Assembly (NCBI GenBank): GCA_002344065.1
Contig: DDTK01000015.1
Location: 389,842-453,841 of the forward strand
Direction: 5' to 3'
DNA: 64,000 bases
Source of the DNA: Flammeovirgaceae bacterium UBA2366
Lineage (GTDB): Bacteria; Bacteroidota; Bacteroidia; Cytophagales; Cyclobacteriaceae
The stretch's first letter is position 1. Every line of letters starts with the position of its first letter. A model generated the notes under the pieces. The model was not told the origin of the DNA. It did no database searches and saw nothing but the letters and a program-made list of their open reading frames with translations. This document shows, one piece after another, positions 34,779 through 44,118 of the stretch. A program made the position numbers and the translations under genes.

Positions 34779-34800
34779 TGAAAGGTAATGGTTGGCTAAT

Positions 34801-37014
34801 ATGGATATTCTGTTTCTTTTAAAGGTAATTTGGAGGAAGAAGTGGTTATGGATAACCATTCCTATTATTGCCAGTGGCGCTGCTTACTTCTTTACCCTTA
34901 ATCAAATTCACAAATATAGGGCATCAACCCAATTGGCAACTGGATTTACCATGAATGATCAGGTTCACCTGAAAGAGGAGTGGTTTAACCCCAGAGATGC
35001 GGATATAAAATTCAGCAACCTCCTGAGTTCAATGAATGCCGGGGCACCCGCCAACTTTGTTCAGTATAGACTATTGTTGCATGATTTGGATGAAAGGAGT
35101 ATTCCTTTTCATCAACCTGATCCTGAGAAACTTCAAACGGATCTGGAAGAAATTAGCTATGTCAAAAATCTGGTAACTTCAATGCTGGACAGTTTGAAAC
35201 CTTTGTCTACCTCATCACCTGGTTATCCGGTGATCAGAAAGTTTTTGTCGGCTTATAATTATGATTATTTAGTCATAAGATCAAACCTATCCATATACCG
35301 TATTCCAAATACTGACTTCATCCAGGTGGATTATGTTTCAGATAATCCGCAGTTGTCGGCATTAGCTGCCAATGCATTTTGTGAAGAATTTATTCGATTT
35401 AGTCGATCCTTAACGACAGAACGTGCTGGTGAATCAGTGGATTTCCTGAATTACCTGGTTATCCAGAAAAAATCTGAACTGGATGAAAAACTTGAAACTC
35501 AACGGTTGTTCAAAACCAGCAATAGTCTTTTTAGTGTTGAGAAGGAGGGTGAGAATAAGCTGGGGCAACTAACGGATCTTGAAAAGCAGCGTGATGAAAT
35601 TAGAAGCTCACTATATCGCATTGAACTAACCAAAGGTAACTTAACGAGGCAGCTGAATGGATTAGCTGGAAACACTGCAAGTCCTCCCGATAATCAAAGG
35701 ATTATTGAATTGCGGAATACAATCAACACGTTAAATGACCGATACATTACCGGTGGTCAAGTAGATACTATGTTAAGGGATTCGATCAGTTTTCTGAGGG
35801 AGCAGTTGCGAATTCAAACCATGAATAGTGGAAATAGCCAGTCTACCCCCACTTTGTCAAAAGCTGAGATTCAGAATAGTCTTAATGAGTTGGATGTAGA
35901 ATATCAAGTAGCCAGAACGAATTTGTATACGGTTGAAGCAAAGATTAGGAATCTGCAGTATAGTTTTTCTGGTTATGCATCCAAGGAAGCAAAACTAGCC
36001 GCAATTCAGCAAGAGGTTGATCTTGCTTCACAGGAATATTTAGAAGCAGTTGGTAAATTTAATGAAGCAAAAAATAAGCTTCTGACATCAAATACTCTTA
36101 GACAGGTTTCTGCCGCCTTTCCTCCGCAGGATCCATTATCAAATAAACGTATTTTGATTGTTGGATTGGCAGGCTTTAGCAGTTTTTCAATTTGTATTTT
36201 TGTTATTGTGTTGCTCGAGTTTCTGGATCAATCCATTCGGTCTATAGATAAGTTTAATTCGATTGTCAACTTGCCATTGATTGGTTCTGTAATCAAACTG
36301 AATGTCAATAATTTCAATATTCCACAAATCTTCAATCAGTCAGGAAGTGAAAATGGGGAATTATTCAAGTCAATTTTACGCAAGCTCCGGCATGAAATCG
36401 TTTCGCTTAACTCCTCTGTACTCTTGGTGACGAGCTTGCGAAAAAATGAAGGAAAAACGTTTATTATTATCGCCTTATCGTACATATTGAGTTTAGTCAA
36501 TAAGCGTGTATTGATTGTTGATACGAATTTCAGGAATAACATTCTTTCACGAACTATGCCTAAAGAGCAAGCAAAAGTTAAATCCATCGAAAACCGAAAA
36601 CCTGTCGCAGGCTTTTTAGCTTCCTCAACGCAGCAAAAGGTAGATGAGGAAGAGGATAGTGAGATGGCTTACGAGTTGATAACACCAACTATTTATAAGA
36701 ATGTATTCATTGTTACAAATGGTGGTGGTGGCGCGGCTTCGCCTGCCGAAATACTAAGCGGACGAAATTTTAAGAGTTTGATTGATGGCTTCAAGGCTAA
36801 TTTTGACTACATTATTTTAGAGGGTGGCGCCTTAAATGATTATGCAGACACTAAAGAACTGGTTCAGTATGTTGATAAAGTTGTTACGATATTCTCTGCG
36901 CAATCGGTTATTTCTCAGCAAGATCGTGAATCAATCCATTACCTGAATTCGTTAGGAAATAAATTTGGAGGCTGTATCCTTAACCGCATTGATCCTAAGG
37001 ACTATAAATTGTAA
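34801..37014 (+). CDS. Wzz/BY-kinase-like polysaccharide chain-length protein with degenerate kinase motifs
   Basis: About 737 residues from the ATG at 34801 (an in-frame TTG at 34792 adds three). The N-terminal Wzz region has a first membrane segment at about residues 17-33, a long periplasmic coiled-coil (about 210-420) and a second membrane segment near 455-478. The cytoplasmic part follows the bacterial tyrosine-kinase fold: a P-loop-like NEGKTF (Lys552) and a Walker A' VLIVDTN. However, Walker B reads FDYIILEGG, with Glu where Asp is expected, and no Tyr-rich tail is present. It probably controls chain length or export assembly without normal kinase activity (inference). First gene of the plus-strand operon. 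Confidence 0.82.
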   Translation: MDILFLLKVIWRKKWLWITIPIIASGAAYFFTLNQIHKYRASTQLATGFTMNDQVHLKEEWFNPRDADIKFSNLLSSMNAGAPANFVQYRLLLHDLDERSIPFHQPDPEKLQTDLEEISYVKNLVTSMLDSLKPLSTSSPGYPVIRKFLSAYNYDYLVIRSNLSIYRIPNTDFIQVDYVSDNPQLSALAANAFCEEFIRFSRSLTTERAGESVDFLNYLVIQKKSELDEKLETQRLFKTSNSLFSVEKEGENKLGQLTDLEKQRDEIRSSLYRIELTKGNLTRQLNGLAGNTASPPDNQRIIELRNTINTLNDRYITGGQVDTMLRDSISFLREQLRIQTMNSGNSQSTPTLSKAEIQNSLNELDVEYQVARTNLYTVEAKIRNLQYSFSGYASKEAKLAAIQQEVDLASQEYLEAVGKFNEAKNKLLTSNTLRQVSAAFPPQDPLSNKRILIVGLAGFSSFSICIFVIVLLEFLDQSIRSIDKFNSIVNLPLIGSVIKLNVNNFNIPQIFNQSGSENGELFKSILRKLRHEIVSLNSSVLLVTSLRKNEGKTFIIIALSYILSLVNKRVLIVDTNFRNNILSRTMPKEQAKVKSIENRKPVAGFLASSTQQKVDEEEDSEMAYELITPTIYKNVFIVTNGGGGAASPAEILSGRNFKSLIDGFKANFDYIILEGGALNDYADTKELVQYVDKVVTIFSAQSVISQQDRESIHYLNSLGNKFGGCILNRIDPKDYKL

Positions 37015-37020
37015 TGTCCA

Positions 37021-37578
37021 TTAGTTGGATTCAATGGATTGATTAAATTCCTTCTCTTTTTCTATCAGGATACGCTTAACAATTGCCTTTGCAGACTCAA
37101 AGTCGATTAATTTATTATCACGGTATTCATTTGCTTTTTGAATCGCTTTTTGCAGTACATGAACATCTGCTTTCTTTCGGAATGGTTCGCGAAGAGGCTC
37201 AACATCAAAATCAACAGGAAAATGCTTCTTGGTCAGATCAAATATCTGGTCTGAAGATTTTATTTCGCCCAACCTATTAATATCATCTAGTAGTAAATTG
37301 GCCTTGCTTTCTGTTACTTCATCTAACGCTTTCAGAAGTTGATCAAGTGTAATGTTTGATGCATGAATATCCTTAATAACTTCTTTAGATAGCTGGTTGG
37401 TTTGAGTCTTTACTTTTTTTATTTTTTCAGTAATCTTCTTCGGTAGAAAAGCAGGTTCAGTATCCTTAAGAAGTTCATTGGCAATTACTGCCGGGGCATA
37501 CTGTTTGTACAGCACATATCCAATTACTGTAATTGTTGAGAGAATTAGAATTACCAGTATTAATTTTTTGTTTATCAT
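37021..37578 (-). CDS. Hypothetical membrane-anchored helical protein
   Basis: About 185 residues from the ATG at 37578 (an upstream in-frame start at 37662 would add a less convincing polar N-terminus). One N-terminal membrane segment (KLILVILILSTITVIGYVLY) is followed by a Lys/Glu-rich, strongly helical body (KKITEKIKKVKTQTNQLSKE). It lies antisense to the surrounding operon, between the Wzz-like and flippase genes, 6 nt past the Wzz-like stop. No family is recognised. A TAnnTTTG element on the minus strand at 37711-37718 could drive it. Confidence 0.62.
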   Translation of the reverse strand: MINKKLILVILILSTITVIGYVLYKQYAPAVIANELLKDTEPAFLPKKITEKIKKVKTQTNQLSKEVIKDIHASNITLDQLLKALDEVTESKANLLLDDINRLGEIKSSDQIFDLTKKHFPVDFDVEPLREPFRKKADVHVLQKAIQKANEYRDNKLIDFESAKAIVKRILIEKEKEFNQSIESN

Positions 37579-37753
37579 GTCTATGTTCACCGAAATATAA
37601 CTAGAACTGTGGTATTTAAATGCTTTAGGTAGCAGTAGCGATGTTTTCTGATTGTTACGCAACTATAATTTGATTGCATAAATATGGTAAAATGGCTGCA
37701 CTAGATTTAGCAAAGTTATAGAATCAAGGATTATCTTTACCATAAATCTATTC

Positions 37754-39106
37754 ATGTTGGCAACAAATAGGGGTTCGATTAATTGGATAAATCATGGTGC
37801 ATTTTCTCTGTTAAATCAGGTCTTTGCAGTTCTCTTAGGATTTGGTAGTATCTTTTTTCTGGTGCGAGTTATACCTCCTTCTGAAGTTGGCGTTTGGGTA
37901 TTATTCACCAGCGTTGGGGGTATTTTGGAGACTTTGCGCATCGGTTTCATTCGAACCCCATTTGTAAGCATGCTCGTGGTTGCTGAGGAACGAGAATATG
38001 CAAAAATTATTCAGAATTCCCTCATTCTCCATATTTTACTGACCTGCTTGATTGGCATTCTTTTATTGGCCAGTGCCGAACAGCTTGCAAAGTTTTGGTA
38101 TTCCGAAAACCTAGAACAGCTCTTTTACATTTATTCCGTGAATTCATTTGTTTTAATTGCGTTTTTTCATTTTGAATATTTATTACAATCGAGGCTGGAG
38201 TTCAAAGCAATCTTTATTTCCAATTTTATCAGGTTGTTTATAGTTTTTGCCTATATCTTAGGATATTATGTTAGTGGTAATCGACCTTCATTGAATGAGT
38301 TAGCCATTGTGCAAATTGGCTCTACAATTGTGGCATCTTTTTTTTCATTTCAACTAATAAAAGGCAAGATACCCGAGCTTAAAAGGAGTCAGTTAGATGT
38401 TACTATTCTTAAAAAGTTGTTCCATTTGGGGAAGTACACGTTTGGTACAAATATCAGCTCTATGCTTATTAAGAATACTGACAGTTGGATGATTGGCCGC
38501 TTTATTTCTACTGCAGGAGTAGCTATGTACAATCCAGCGTTACGGATTTCAAACATTGTTGAAGTGCCTACATTGGCTATTGCTAATATTGTATTTCCAC
38601 AAGTAGGAAATAAAATGCGCGAGTCTGGTGTTGAGGGTGTTCAATCAATCTATTATAAGTCAGTTAGCCTAATACTGGCCGTTATGCTTCCTGTGGTGCT
38701 GCCGGTTTATTTTATGGCAGATTTCATAATTCTAATCCTTTTCGGGAAGGAGTACATGGAAGCGGTTCCTATCTTACAAGTCACTATCTTTTATACTATT
38801 CTTGTGCCCTTTAGCCGGCAATTTGGAACGATTATGGACGCACTGCAAATGCCTAAGTTGAATTTTTACATATCCTTACTCATGGCGATTCTTAACGTTG
38901 TGCTGAACTACTATTTACTACAGTCTTTTGGTGTGATTGGTGCAGCGTACAGCACAGTTATATCATTCTGTTTTATTTTTGTTGTTTGTCAATCTATTCT
39001 TTATTACAAGTTTAAAATCAATACCCTGAGAGTTTTTGTAGAATTAATCTCCTGGTATACTTATGGATGGCATTTTTTTAGGTCTTGGTTAAGCAATAAG
39101 AAGTGA
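37754..39106 (+). CDS. Oligosaccharide flippase (Wzx/MOP superfamily)
   Basis: A 450-residue membrane protein with about twelve to fourteen hydrophobic segments and the MOP-type start (NWINHGAFSLLNQVFAVLLGFGSIFFLVR region). The family motif near the middle, TFGTNISSMLIKNTDSWMIG, is clear. It would flip lipid-linked saccharides across the inner membrane. It lies between the Wzz-like gene and a Wzy-type gene, as in Wzx/Wzy-dependent loci. Specificity cannot be told. Confidence 0.85.
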   Translation: MLATNRGSINWINHGAFSLLNQVFAVLLGFGSIFFLVRVIPPSEVGVWVLFTSVGGILETLRIGFIRTPFVSMLVVAEEREYAKIIQNSLILHILLTCLIGILLLASAEQLAKFWYSENLEQLFYIYSVNSFVLIAFFHFEYLLQSRLEFKAIFISNFIRLFIVFAYILGYYVSGNRPSLNELAIVQIGSTIVASFFSFQLIKGKIPELKRSQLDVTILKKLFHLGKYTFGTNISSMLIKNTDSWMIGRFISTAGVAMYNPALRISNIVEVPTLAIANIVFPQVGNKMRESGVEGVQSIYYKSVSLILAVMLPVVLPVYFMADFIILILFGKEYMEAVPILQVTIFYTILVPFSRQFGTIMDALQMPKLNFYISLLMAILNVVLNYYLLQSFGVIGAAYSTVISFCFIFVVCQSILYYKFKINTLRVFVELISWYTYGWHFFRSWLSNKK

Positions 39107-39157
39107 TGAGTAATTTATTTCTGGTACAGAGAAGTGTCTTTAAAATTCTAATTTGGT

Positions 39158-39262
39158 TTGAGTAAAAAAGTTACAGAAAAAGATTTGGTTAAGGCAGCGG
39201 TTATTGTATTTGTGGTAACGGTGTACCTTTTCATGCTGCTAAAAATTGTTATCCTCAAATGA
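39158..39262 (+). CDS. Small membrane protein (34 aa) between flippase and polymerase genes
   Basis: A TTG-started frame: MSKKVTEKDLVKAA followed by a hydrophobic span (VIVFVVTVYLFMLL) and KIVILK. The TGA overlaps the ATG of the next gene (ATGA), which argues for coupled translation and a real gene. No ATG start is available, so this remains tentative. No family is recognised. Confidence 0.42.
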   Translation: MSKKVTEKDLVKAAVIVFVVTVYLFMLLKIVILK

Positions 39263-40683
39263 AGTCGCGTGTTATCACTTTCCTGATCGTGTTAACAGTA
39301 ACTGTTATTTCAGTAGCGATATCTTATTTCATGGCTTCAGGTACTATTATAATTGGCCCGTTGATAATCCTTGGAGTTTTTGGTTTTTTTATTGTAAGTG
39401 CAGTCGTTTATGACTTTAGTATCGGTGTATATATACTTTTTCTGATGGGCACATTTATGTTTTATGTCGCTCGTATTATTACAGCACCTATTCCCTTTGG
39501 TATTTTTTATGACGCATTGGTTGTTATAACGTTTGCCGGTATTTTCCTAAACATCAAACAACAAAAGGACTGGACTTCATTTAACAATGCTTTTACTGTT
39601 TTCTTCATCGTCATAACAGCCTATCAGATACTCCAATTGTTTAATCCCAATGCTGTATCAATAAATGGTTGGTTGGTCTCCATGCGTAATAATACCTCCT
39701 TGTTGTTATACATTATTTTTTTTCAACTTTTTATAGCGATAAAAAATATTAAATGGTTTACTGTACTCTGGTTGGGCGTAGCTTTGATTGTTGCTCTTTA
39801 TGGGATTTACCAGGAGGTATTTGGGTTAACGGCCTTTGAATGGCGTTGGATCTATGAAGCACCAGGTCGTTTTGAGCTTTTTTTTGTATGGGGCAGTATG
39901 CGAAAGTTTTCTTTTCTATCTGATCCTGCCGCCTATGGTATGTTCCTTTCAATAAGTGGTTTGGCCCTGGTGGCATTGGCATTCGGTCCGTATAAAATGC
40001 ATTGGAAATTTATTTTTATAGCAACTTCAATTATTGTTTTTGTAGCCATGCTTTATTCCGGTACCCGCACGGCTACTGCTATGGTAGCTGTAGGTCTTTT
40101 ATTTTTGATTTTATTAAACATTAACAGCACAAAGGTCATTCTGTTTGCTATGGTTATTGTACTTGCAGGTGGAATTGTGTTTTTTGGACCTTTCTATAGT
40201 CCTGAAATAATTCGACTCCGTTCTACATTTACCCCATCTGAAGATGCCTCCATGGGCGTCAGAGATTATAAGCGTCTCCGCTGGCAGTATTATATTCAGA
40301 AGCATCCTATAGGTGGTGGGTTAATGACCACCGGATTAAGCGGACAAGCCTATTCTCCAGGTCACCCATTGGCAGGAGACTGGGATCCTGATAGTGGTTA
40401 CCTGGCAACTGCACTGGAACTTGGATGGATTGGATTAATAATTTTTATATCTTTCTTTGCTATAGTAATGATTAAAGGTGTAAACAACCAATTTTTAATC
40501 GTGGATCCACTGCTTCGAAATTTAAACTTGGTGTATACAGTTCCATTCTTTGCTTTATCCGTGGGACATTTTACGCAACATGCGATGTTCTCAAGACCTG
40601 CTAATCTTATTGTTATTGCTACTTATGCACTGTTAATTCGCTTACCCCAATTCGACAGATTAAAATCAGATAAAATTGTTTAA
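39259..40683 (+). CDS. O-antigen ligase/polymerase family membrane protein (Wzy-like)
   Basis: A 474-residue protein with about eleven to twelve hydrophobic segments and a long periplasmic loop near residues 310-390 containing GVRDYKRLRWQYYIQKHPIGGG, then DPDSGYLATALELG. The Arg-rich loop with an HPIxGxG motif is typical of the Wzy_C/O-antigen ligase superfamily. It would polymerise or ligate lipid-linked glycan units in the periplasm. Lies in the operon after the flippase. Confidence 0.85.
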   Translation: MKSRVITFLIVLTVTVISVAISYFMASGTIIIGPLIILGVFGFFIVSAVVYDFSIGVYILFLMGTFMFYVARIITAPIPFGIFYDALVVITFAGIFLNIKQQKDWTSFNNAFTVFFIVITAYQILQLFNPNAVSINGWLVSMRNNTSLLLYIIFFQLFIAIKNIKWFTVLWLGVALIVALYGIYQEVFGLTAFEWRWIYEAPGRFELFFVWGSMRKFSFLSDPAAYGMFLSISGLALVALAFGPYKMHWKFIFIATSIIVFVAMLYSGTRTATAMVAVGLLFLILLNINSTKVILFAMVIVLAGGIVFFGPFYSPEIIRLRSTFTPSEDASMGVRDYKRLRWQYYIQKHPIGGGLMTTGLSGQAYSPGHPLAGDWDPDSGYLATALELGWIGLIIFISFFAIVMIKGVNNQFLIVDPLLRNLNLVYTVPFFALSVGHFTQHAMFSRPANLIVIATYALLIRLPQFDRLKSDKIV

Positions 40684-40686
40684 TAT

Positions 40687-41385
40687 ATGACGACTATGAG
40701 ATTCCTTACCTATTTAGTATGGCTTGGAGTGGTAGCTTCCCAGGCACAAAACATTGATTACAATAAAATTATATTACCGGATCGGGTTCAAACTACTGAT
40801 TTTGGTGAGAAATTGGTTCAGTTGGCCTGGAAAAATCATCCGACAAATGAAATTTTACGACATGAATTGATGATTGCCCAATTGCAGGTAGGTAAGGCAC
40901 CGGCCGAGTGGTTAAAAATGATAACTATTCAGGGAAACATCAATGAATATAACATTAACGAACCAGACGGGAATGTTCCTGTTTTCTTTCCGCGTTACAA
41001 TTTTGGCATATTAATACCCCTTGGTGTTTTTGTATCCAATCCTAATGAGACGAAACAAAACAGACAACGTTTATCGATAGCCCAGGAGGATATAAACGCT
41101 CAGAAGCTTGAGGTGCGAAGGGTGGTATTGAAAGCTTACAACGAGTACCAGTTGCGGGAGAAAATATTCAAAATTCAGTCCCAACAATTTTCTGATATTG
41201 AAAGTAACTTCAAATTGGTTGAGCAACGTTTTAAAAATGGTGAAATAACGTTTGAGGTTTATACAGCAAGCCAAACTGACCTCAATCGGGCATCAATTCT
41301 ATTGCTGGAGGCTGATCGTGATTTTAAAAATTCCAAACTTGATTTGGAGCAATTGATTGGCCTAAGACTAGAAGATGTAATGTGA
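40687..41385 (+). CDS. Half-length TolC-like outer-membrane protein
   Basis: A 232-residue protein with a signal peptide (ending SQAQ). It carries one TolC-type repeat: a long helix (NEILRHELMIAQLQVGKAPAEWL), a short barrel part (YNFGILIPLGVF) and a second long helix ending in FKNGEITFEVYTASQTDLNRA, the family hallmark. Normal TolC proteins carry two such repeats in about 430-500 residues. No frameshift remnant follows. By position it may serve as the outer-membrane exit for the polysaccharide, since no Wza/OPX gene is seen (inference). Last gene of the plus operon. Confidence 0.72.
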   Translation: MTTMRFLTYLVWLGVVASQAQNIDYNKIILPDRVQTTDFGEKLVQLAWKNHPTNEILRHELMIAQLQVGKAPAEWLKMITIQGNINEYNINEPDGNVPVFFPRYNFGILIPLGVFVSNPNETKQNRQRLSIAQEDINAQKLEVRRVVLKAYNEYQLREKIFKIQSQQFSDIESNFKLVEQRFKNGEITFEVYTASQTDLNRASILLLEADRDFKNSKLDLEQLIGLRLEDVM

Positions 41386-41436
41386 TTTTAATTTAACAAA
41401 GTGCTTTTTGAAGTTTAAAAATTTTCCTGAATACTG

Positions 41437-41444
41437 TATATTTG
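41437..41444 (+). promoter_or_regulatory. Candidate -7 element before the acyltransferase gene
   Basis: TATATTTG is a perfect TAnnTTTG, 45 nt before the ATG at 41489. The nearest TTTG upstream is about 26 nt away, slightly long for a -33 element. Confidence 0.35.
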
Positions 41445-41486
41445 GTCTCTAAAAATTTTTTTAGTGCTGATAAGAGACCCTTTTTT
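41444..41486 (+). terminator. Terminator-like hairpin directly in front of the acyltransferase start
   Basis: GGTCTCT (41444-41450) pairs with AGAGACC (41473-41479) across a 22-nt AT-rich loop and is followed by C and six T. The T-run ends two bases before the ATG at 41489. It can end the upstream operon, or act as an attenuator in the acyltransferase leader. Confidence 0.6.
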
Positions 41487-41488
41487 AG

Positions 41489-42562
41489 ATGAGTTCGATT
41501 TCGGTTAATGCTGTTAAACCTAATAGACGTGGATGGATTGATTATGCCAGAGGCTTCGTCATCATTTATGTTGTTTACCGACACGGATTAACCGGATTGC
41601 TGAACTCCGGAGTAGATATTGCGAACGTTATCTATTTGGTTCAGGAATCAAGTATGCCTGTTTTTTTTATTGTTTCAGGGATTTTCATTCATTCGAGTGC
41701 CCTGAAGCGTGGACTAGACACGTTTGTTCGGTTTAAGTTTGAATCCCTACTTTATCCTTACCTGGTGTGGGCAAGCATTCACCTTGCCATACAAATTTTG
41801 TTCAAAACCTACTCGAATTCTGATAAGGATTTATATTATTTCGTGTACCTGTTTATTTACCCACGTGCAATCGATCAGTTTTGGTACTTGTATACGCTGT
41901 TTGCTGTTATGTTTCTGTTCGCAGTACTTAATTTCAAGCTCTTGAAGTTTAATGCTCTTGCTAACCTGTTGCTGGCAGTGGCATTATATTTCATATCCTT
42001 TTATGTTGAGACCAATTATTTAGCCATTCATGATGCATTCTTTTATTATATATTTCTTGTTTTTGGCTTTTTAATAGCCGATGCCATATTTGATGTCAAT
42101 GGTATTTTTTTCCGGGGCAAGTGGTTGATTTATGTTCTCCCGGTTTTTGCTTTGTTACAGGTATACTGGTTTTTCCATTACCCTGATGTTCATTTTGTGA
42201 AGGAGCTTGATTATATTGGTTTTATATTGTTTGTGCCCATAACCATCATCGGAGCGTTGCTGCTGTTTTTTATCTCCTATAAACTCGATCAATGGGGCTT
42301 TCTTAAAACACTTAAATACATTGGTAGCCATTCGTTGTACATCTACATTATGCATTTGATTTTTACAAGTGCTATTCGGGTGCTCTTGCTAAAGTTCTAT
42401 CCTTCAATCGAACCTTTTGTGTTGCTGATTCTTATTATTATTGGCGGTGTAGTGATACCCATTATTTGCTACCGTGTTCTTATTAAACTAGGGTTTAATT
42501 CACTGTTTGTGCCCCCTGAAAGTTTACGCAAGATTATTTATTTCGGGAGTAAACCTCAATAG
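41489..42562 (+). CDS. Acyltransferase family 3 membrane protein
   Basis: A 357-residue integral membrane acyltransferase with about ten hydrophobic segments. The family opening RRGWIDYARGFVIIYVVYRHG (with the catalytic-type His) and the PVFFIVSGIFIH stretch are present. Such proteins O-acetylate or O-acylate extracytoplasmic glycans (OafA/WecH type). It probably decorates the polysaccharide of this locus. Its tail overlaps the convergent membrane GT gene by 29 bp. Confidence 0.88.
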   Translation: MSSISVNAVKPNRRGWIDYARGFVIIYVVYRHGLTGLLNSGVDIANVIYLVQESSMPVFFIVSGIFIHSSALKRGLDTFVRFKFESLLYPYLVWASIHLAIQILFKTYSNSDKDLYYFVYLFIYPRAIDQFWYLYTLFAVMFLFAVLNFKLLKFNALANLLLAVALYFISFYVETNYLAIHDAFFYYIFLVFGFLIADAIFDVNGIFFRGKWLIYVLPVFALLQVYWFFHYPDVHFVKELDYIGFILFVPITIIGALLLFFISYKLDQWGFLKTLKYIGSHSLYIYIMHLIFTSAIRVLLLKFYPSIEPFVLLILIIIGGVVIPIICYRVLIKLGFNSLFVPPESLRKIIYFGSKPQ

Positions 42563-44117
42563 TACCCGGATAGACAATCCGGGGCGCATCAAACGTGTCG
42601 ATTAACTGATATTCCTCTTTTAATTTTTCCCTGATCGCAAAGGGGTAAAAATTGTTAAGCGTAGGGATATGCTCAAATATTACCAGATCATAGTAATGAT
42701 CGCTTATTCGCGATGTAAAATGCCGAAGCTCGCGATCAAACATGCCTACGCCCAGGTGGTACCATAGTGGACCCTTTTCTAACCTATAATTAGCTTCTAC
42801 TGCCAGCGGGGTTAATTCTGACATATTCAGGACGATGGGTTCTTTGAGGGTGCGTACCTCTTGAACCTGCTTGATGACCCGGTCAATCCCACTCACCGTG
42901 CTCGCGGGCATGCGTATGTGCTTAAACGAATGTAACGATGACTCTTTCCAGGTGGATAAATCTGCATAAAGATTGCATTCCGGGGGTTGAAGGATATAGG
43001 TGTTTATAGAAACTACATCATTATCCACTTGAGTTACCAAAGCTTTAGCAATAAATCGATCAGCATATTTCCAATACTTTTCCGACCACCATAAGGCGAT
43101 TAAAATAGTGAATACAGTAAACGTGAAGGGCGATTGATACCAACTTTCTTTTTGTAATTGAAAAAGGATAAACGCGCAACAAAAGGCATGAAAGAATATA
43201 TTATTGTCCTTCGGAACATAACTTGTTACCTGGTAAATCATGGCCTGAACAAGAATGCCAACAACCAACACGCCAAAGGAAAATTCAACCCGCGTGATTG
43301 ATCCCTTTCTCCATTGGCTAAAGAGAAGGATCGTTATGACGAGCAGGTAAAACTTTTCCCAGCGCGACTCTTCCATATTAATCCTAATAAGATCATATAC
43401 CGATAGCCTGGAAAAGTGTGGTGGTTGACCATAGTTGAACCAATACGAAAACTCGTATTGTAAGAAGGGCAATATGAATAACAGAAAGAATACGATAACA
43501 GCCAATCCGAAAAAGATACCGTGTTTAACGGTTCGTGATTGATAGTTGTGCACAGCCATCACGGCAAGTGCAATGAATAGCCCTAATGCTCCAGCGTCTT
43601 GCTTGGTAAAGAAAGCCAGTGTTATGAAAAAGGCTGAGGCTCCAAGGAGGAGTAATGATAGTTTTTGCTGTGGGGTGTTTAAATATTGGAATAGGAAACC
43701 CAGTGCTATAAGCTGAAAAATAATAACGGTGTGGTTGTATTGAGGCCAATACAAGCCCAGGATGAACGTAAGGGAGAATATCAGGATACTCAAAAACCGG
43801 GTGTAAAATGATGCTCCATTGTTGACGAGAATCCAGCGAAACGCGACACCGGAAATAATATTCATAACGGCTTGCGCTTTGGCCAATGTGTATAAGGATG
43901 GTCCAAAGATTTTGAAGAATAGGGCCGGTATTATCCATGAACCTGCCCCCATGGGGATGCCAAAATCTTTGAAGGGGATTTCACCAAGATATAACCTATA
44001 GGCACCCTCCCAGATCATGTATAAGTTAATCTGGTAGGATAAATCAAAGAACAACGGCAATAGTGAAAAGCCTGTTATGGGGAGTAATTCAATAGAAAGA
44101 AGGGTCCACTTTTTCAT
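42534..44117 (-). CDS. GT-C-type membrane glycosyltransferase (hypothetical)
   Basis: A 527-residue protein with about ten hydrophobic segments and a soluble C-terminal part (about residues 360-527). The first large loop has MIWEGAYRLYLGEIPFKDFG, close to the G-x-x-P-[YF]-x-D-F pattern of GT-C enzymes, where acidic residues bind polyprenyl-phosphate sugars. GT-C proteins act on the outer face of the inner membrane with lipid-linked donors. It is adjacent to a second GT-C-like gene (2 bp apart) and near DprE1/DprE2-like genes, so a pentofuranosyl donor is plausible. Confidence 0.62.
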   Translation of the reverse strand: MKKWTLLSIELLPITGFSLLPLFFDLSYQINLYMIWEGAYRLYLGEIPFKDFGIPMGAGSWIIPALFFKIFGPSLYTLAKAQAVMNIISGVAFRWILVNNGASFYTRFLSILIFSLTFILGLYWPQYNHTVIIFQLIALGFLFQYLNTPQQKLSLLLLGASAFFITLAFFTKQDAGALGLFIALAVMAVHNYQSRTVKHGIFFGLAVIVFFLLFILPFLQYEFSYWFNYGQPPHFSRLSVYDLIRINMEESRWEKFYLLVITILLFSQWRKGSITRVEFSFGVLVVGILVQAMIYQVTSYVPKDNNIFFHAFCCAFILFQLQKESWYQSPFTFTVFTILIALWWSEKYWKYADRFIAKALVTQVDNDVVSINTYILQPPECNLYADLSTWKESSLHSFKHIRMPASTVSGIDRVIKQVQEVRTLKEPIVLNMSELTPLAVEANYRLEKGPLWYHLGVGMFDRELRHFTSRISDHYYDLVIFEHIPTLNNFYPFAIREKLKEEYQLIDTFDAPRIVYPGTIEVYSRNK

Positions 44118-44118
44118 A

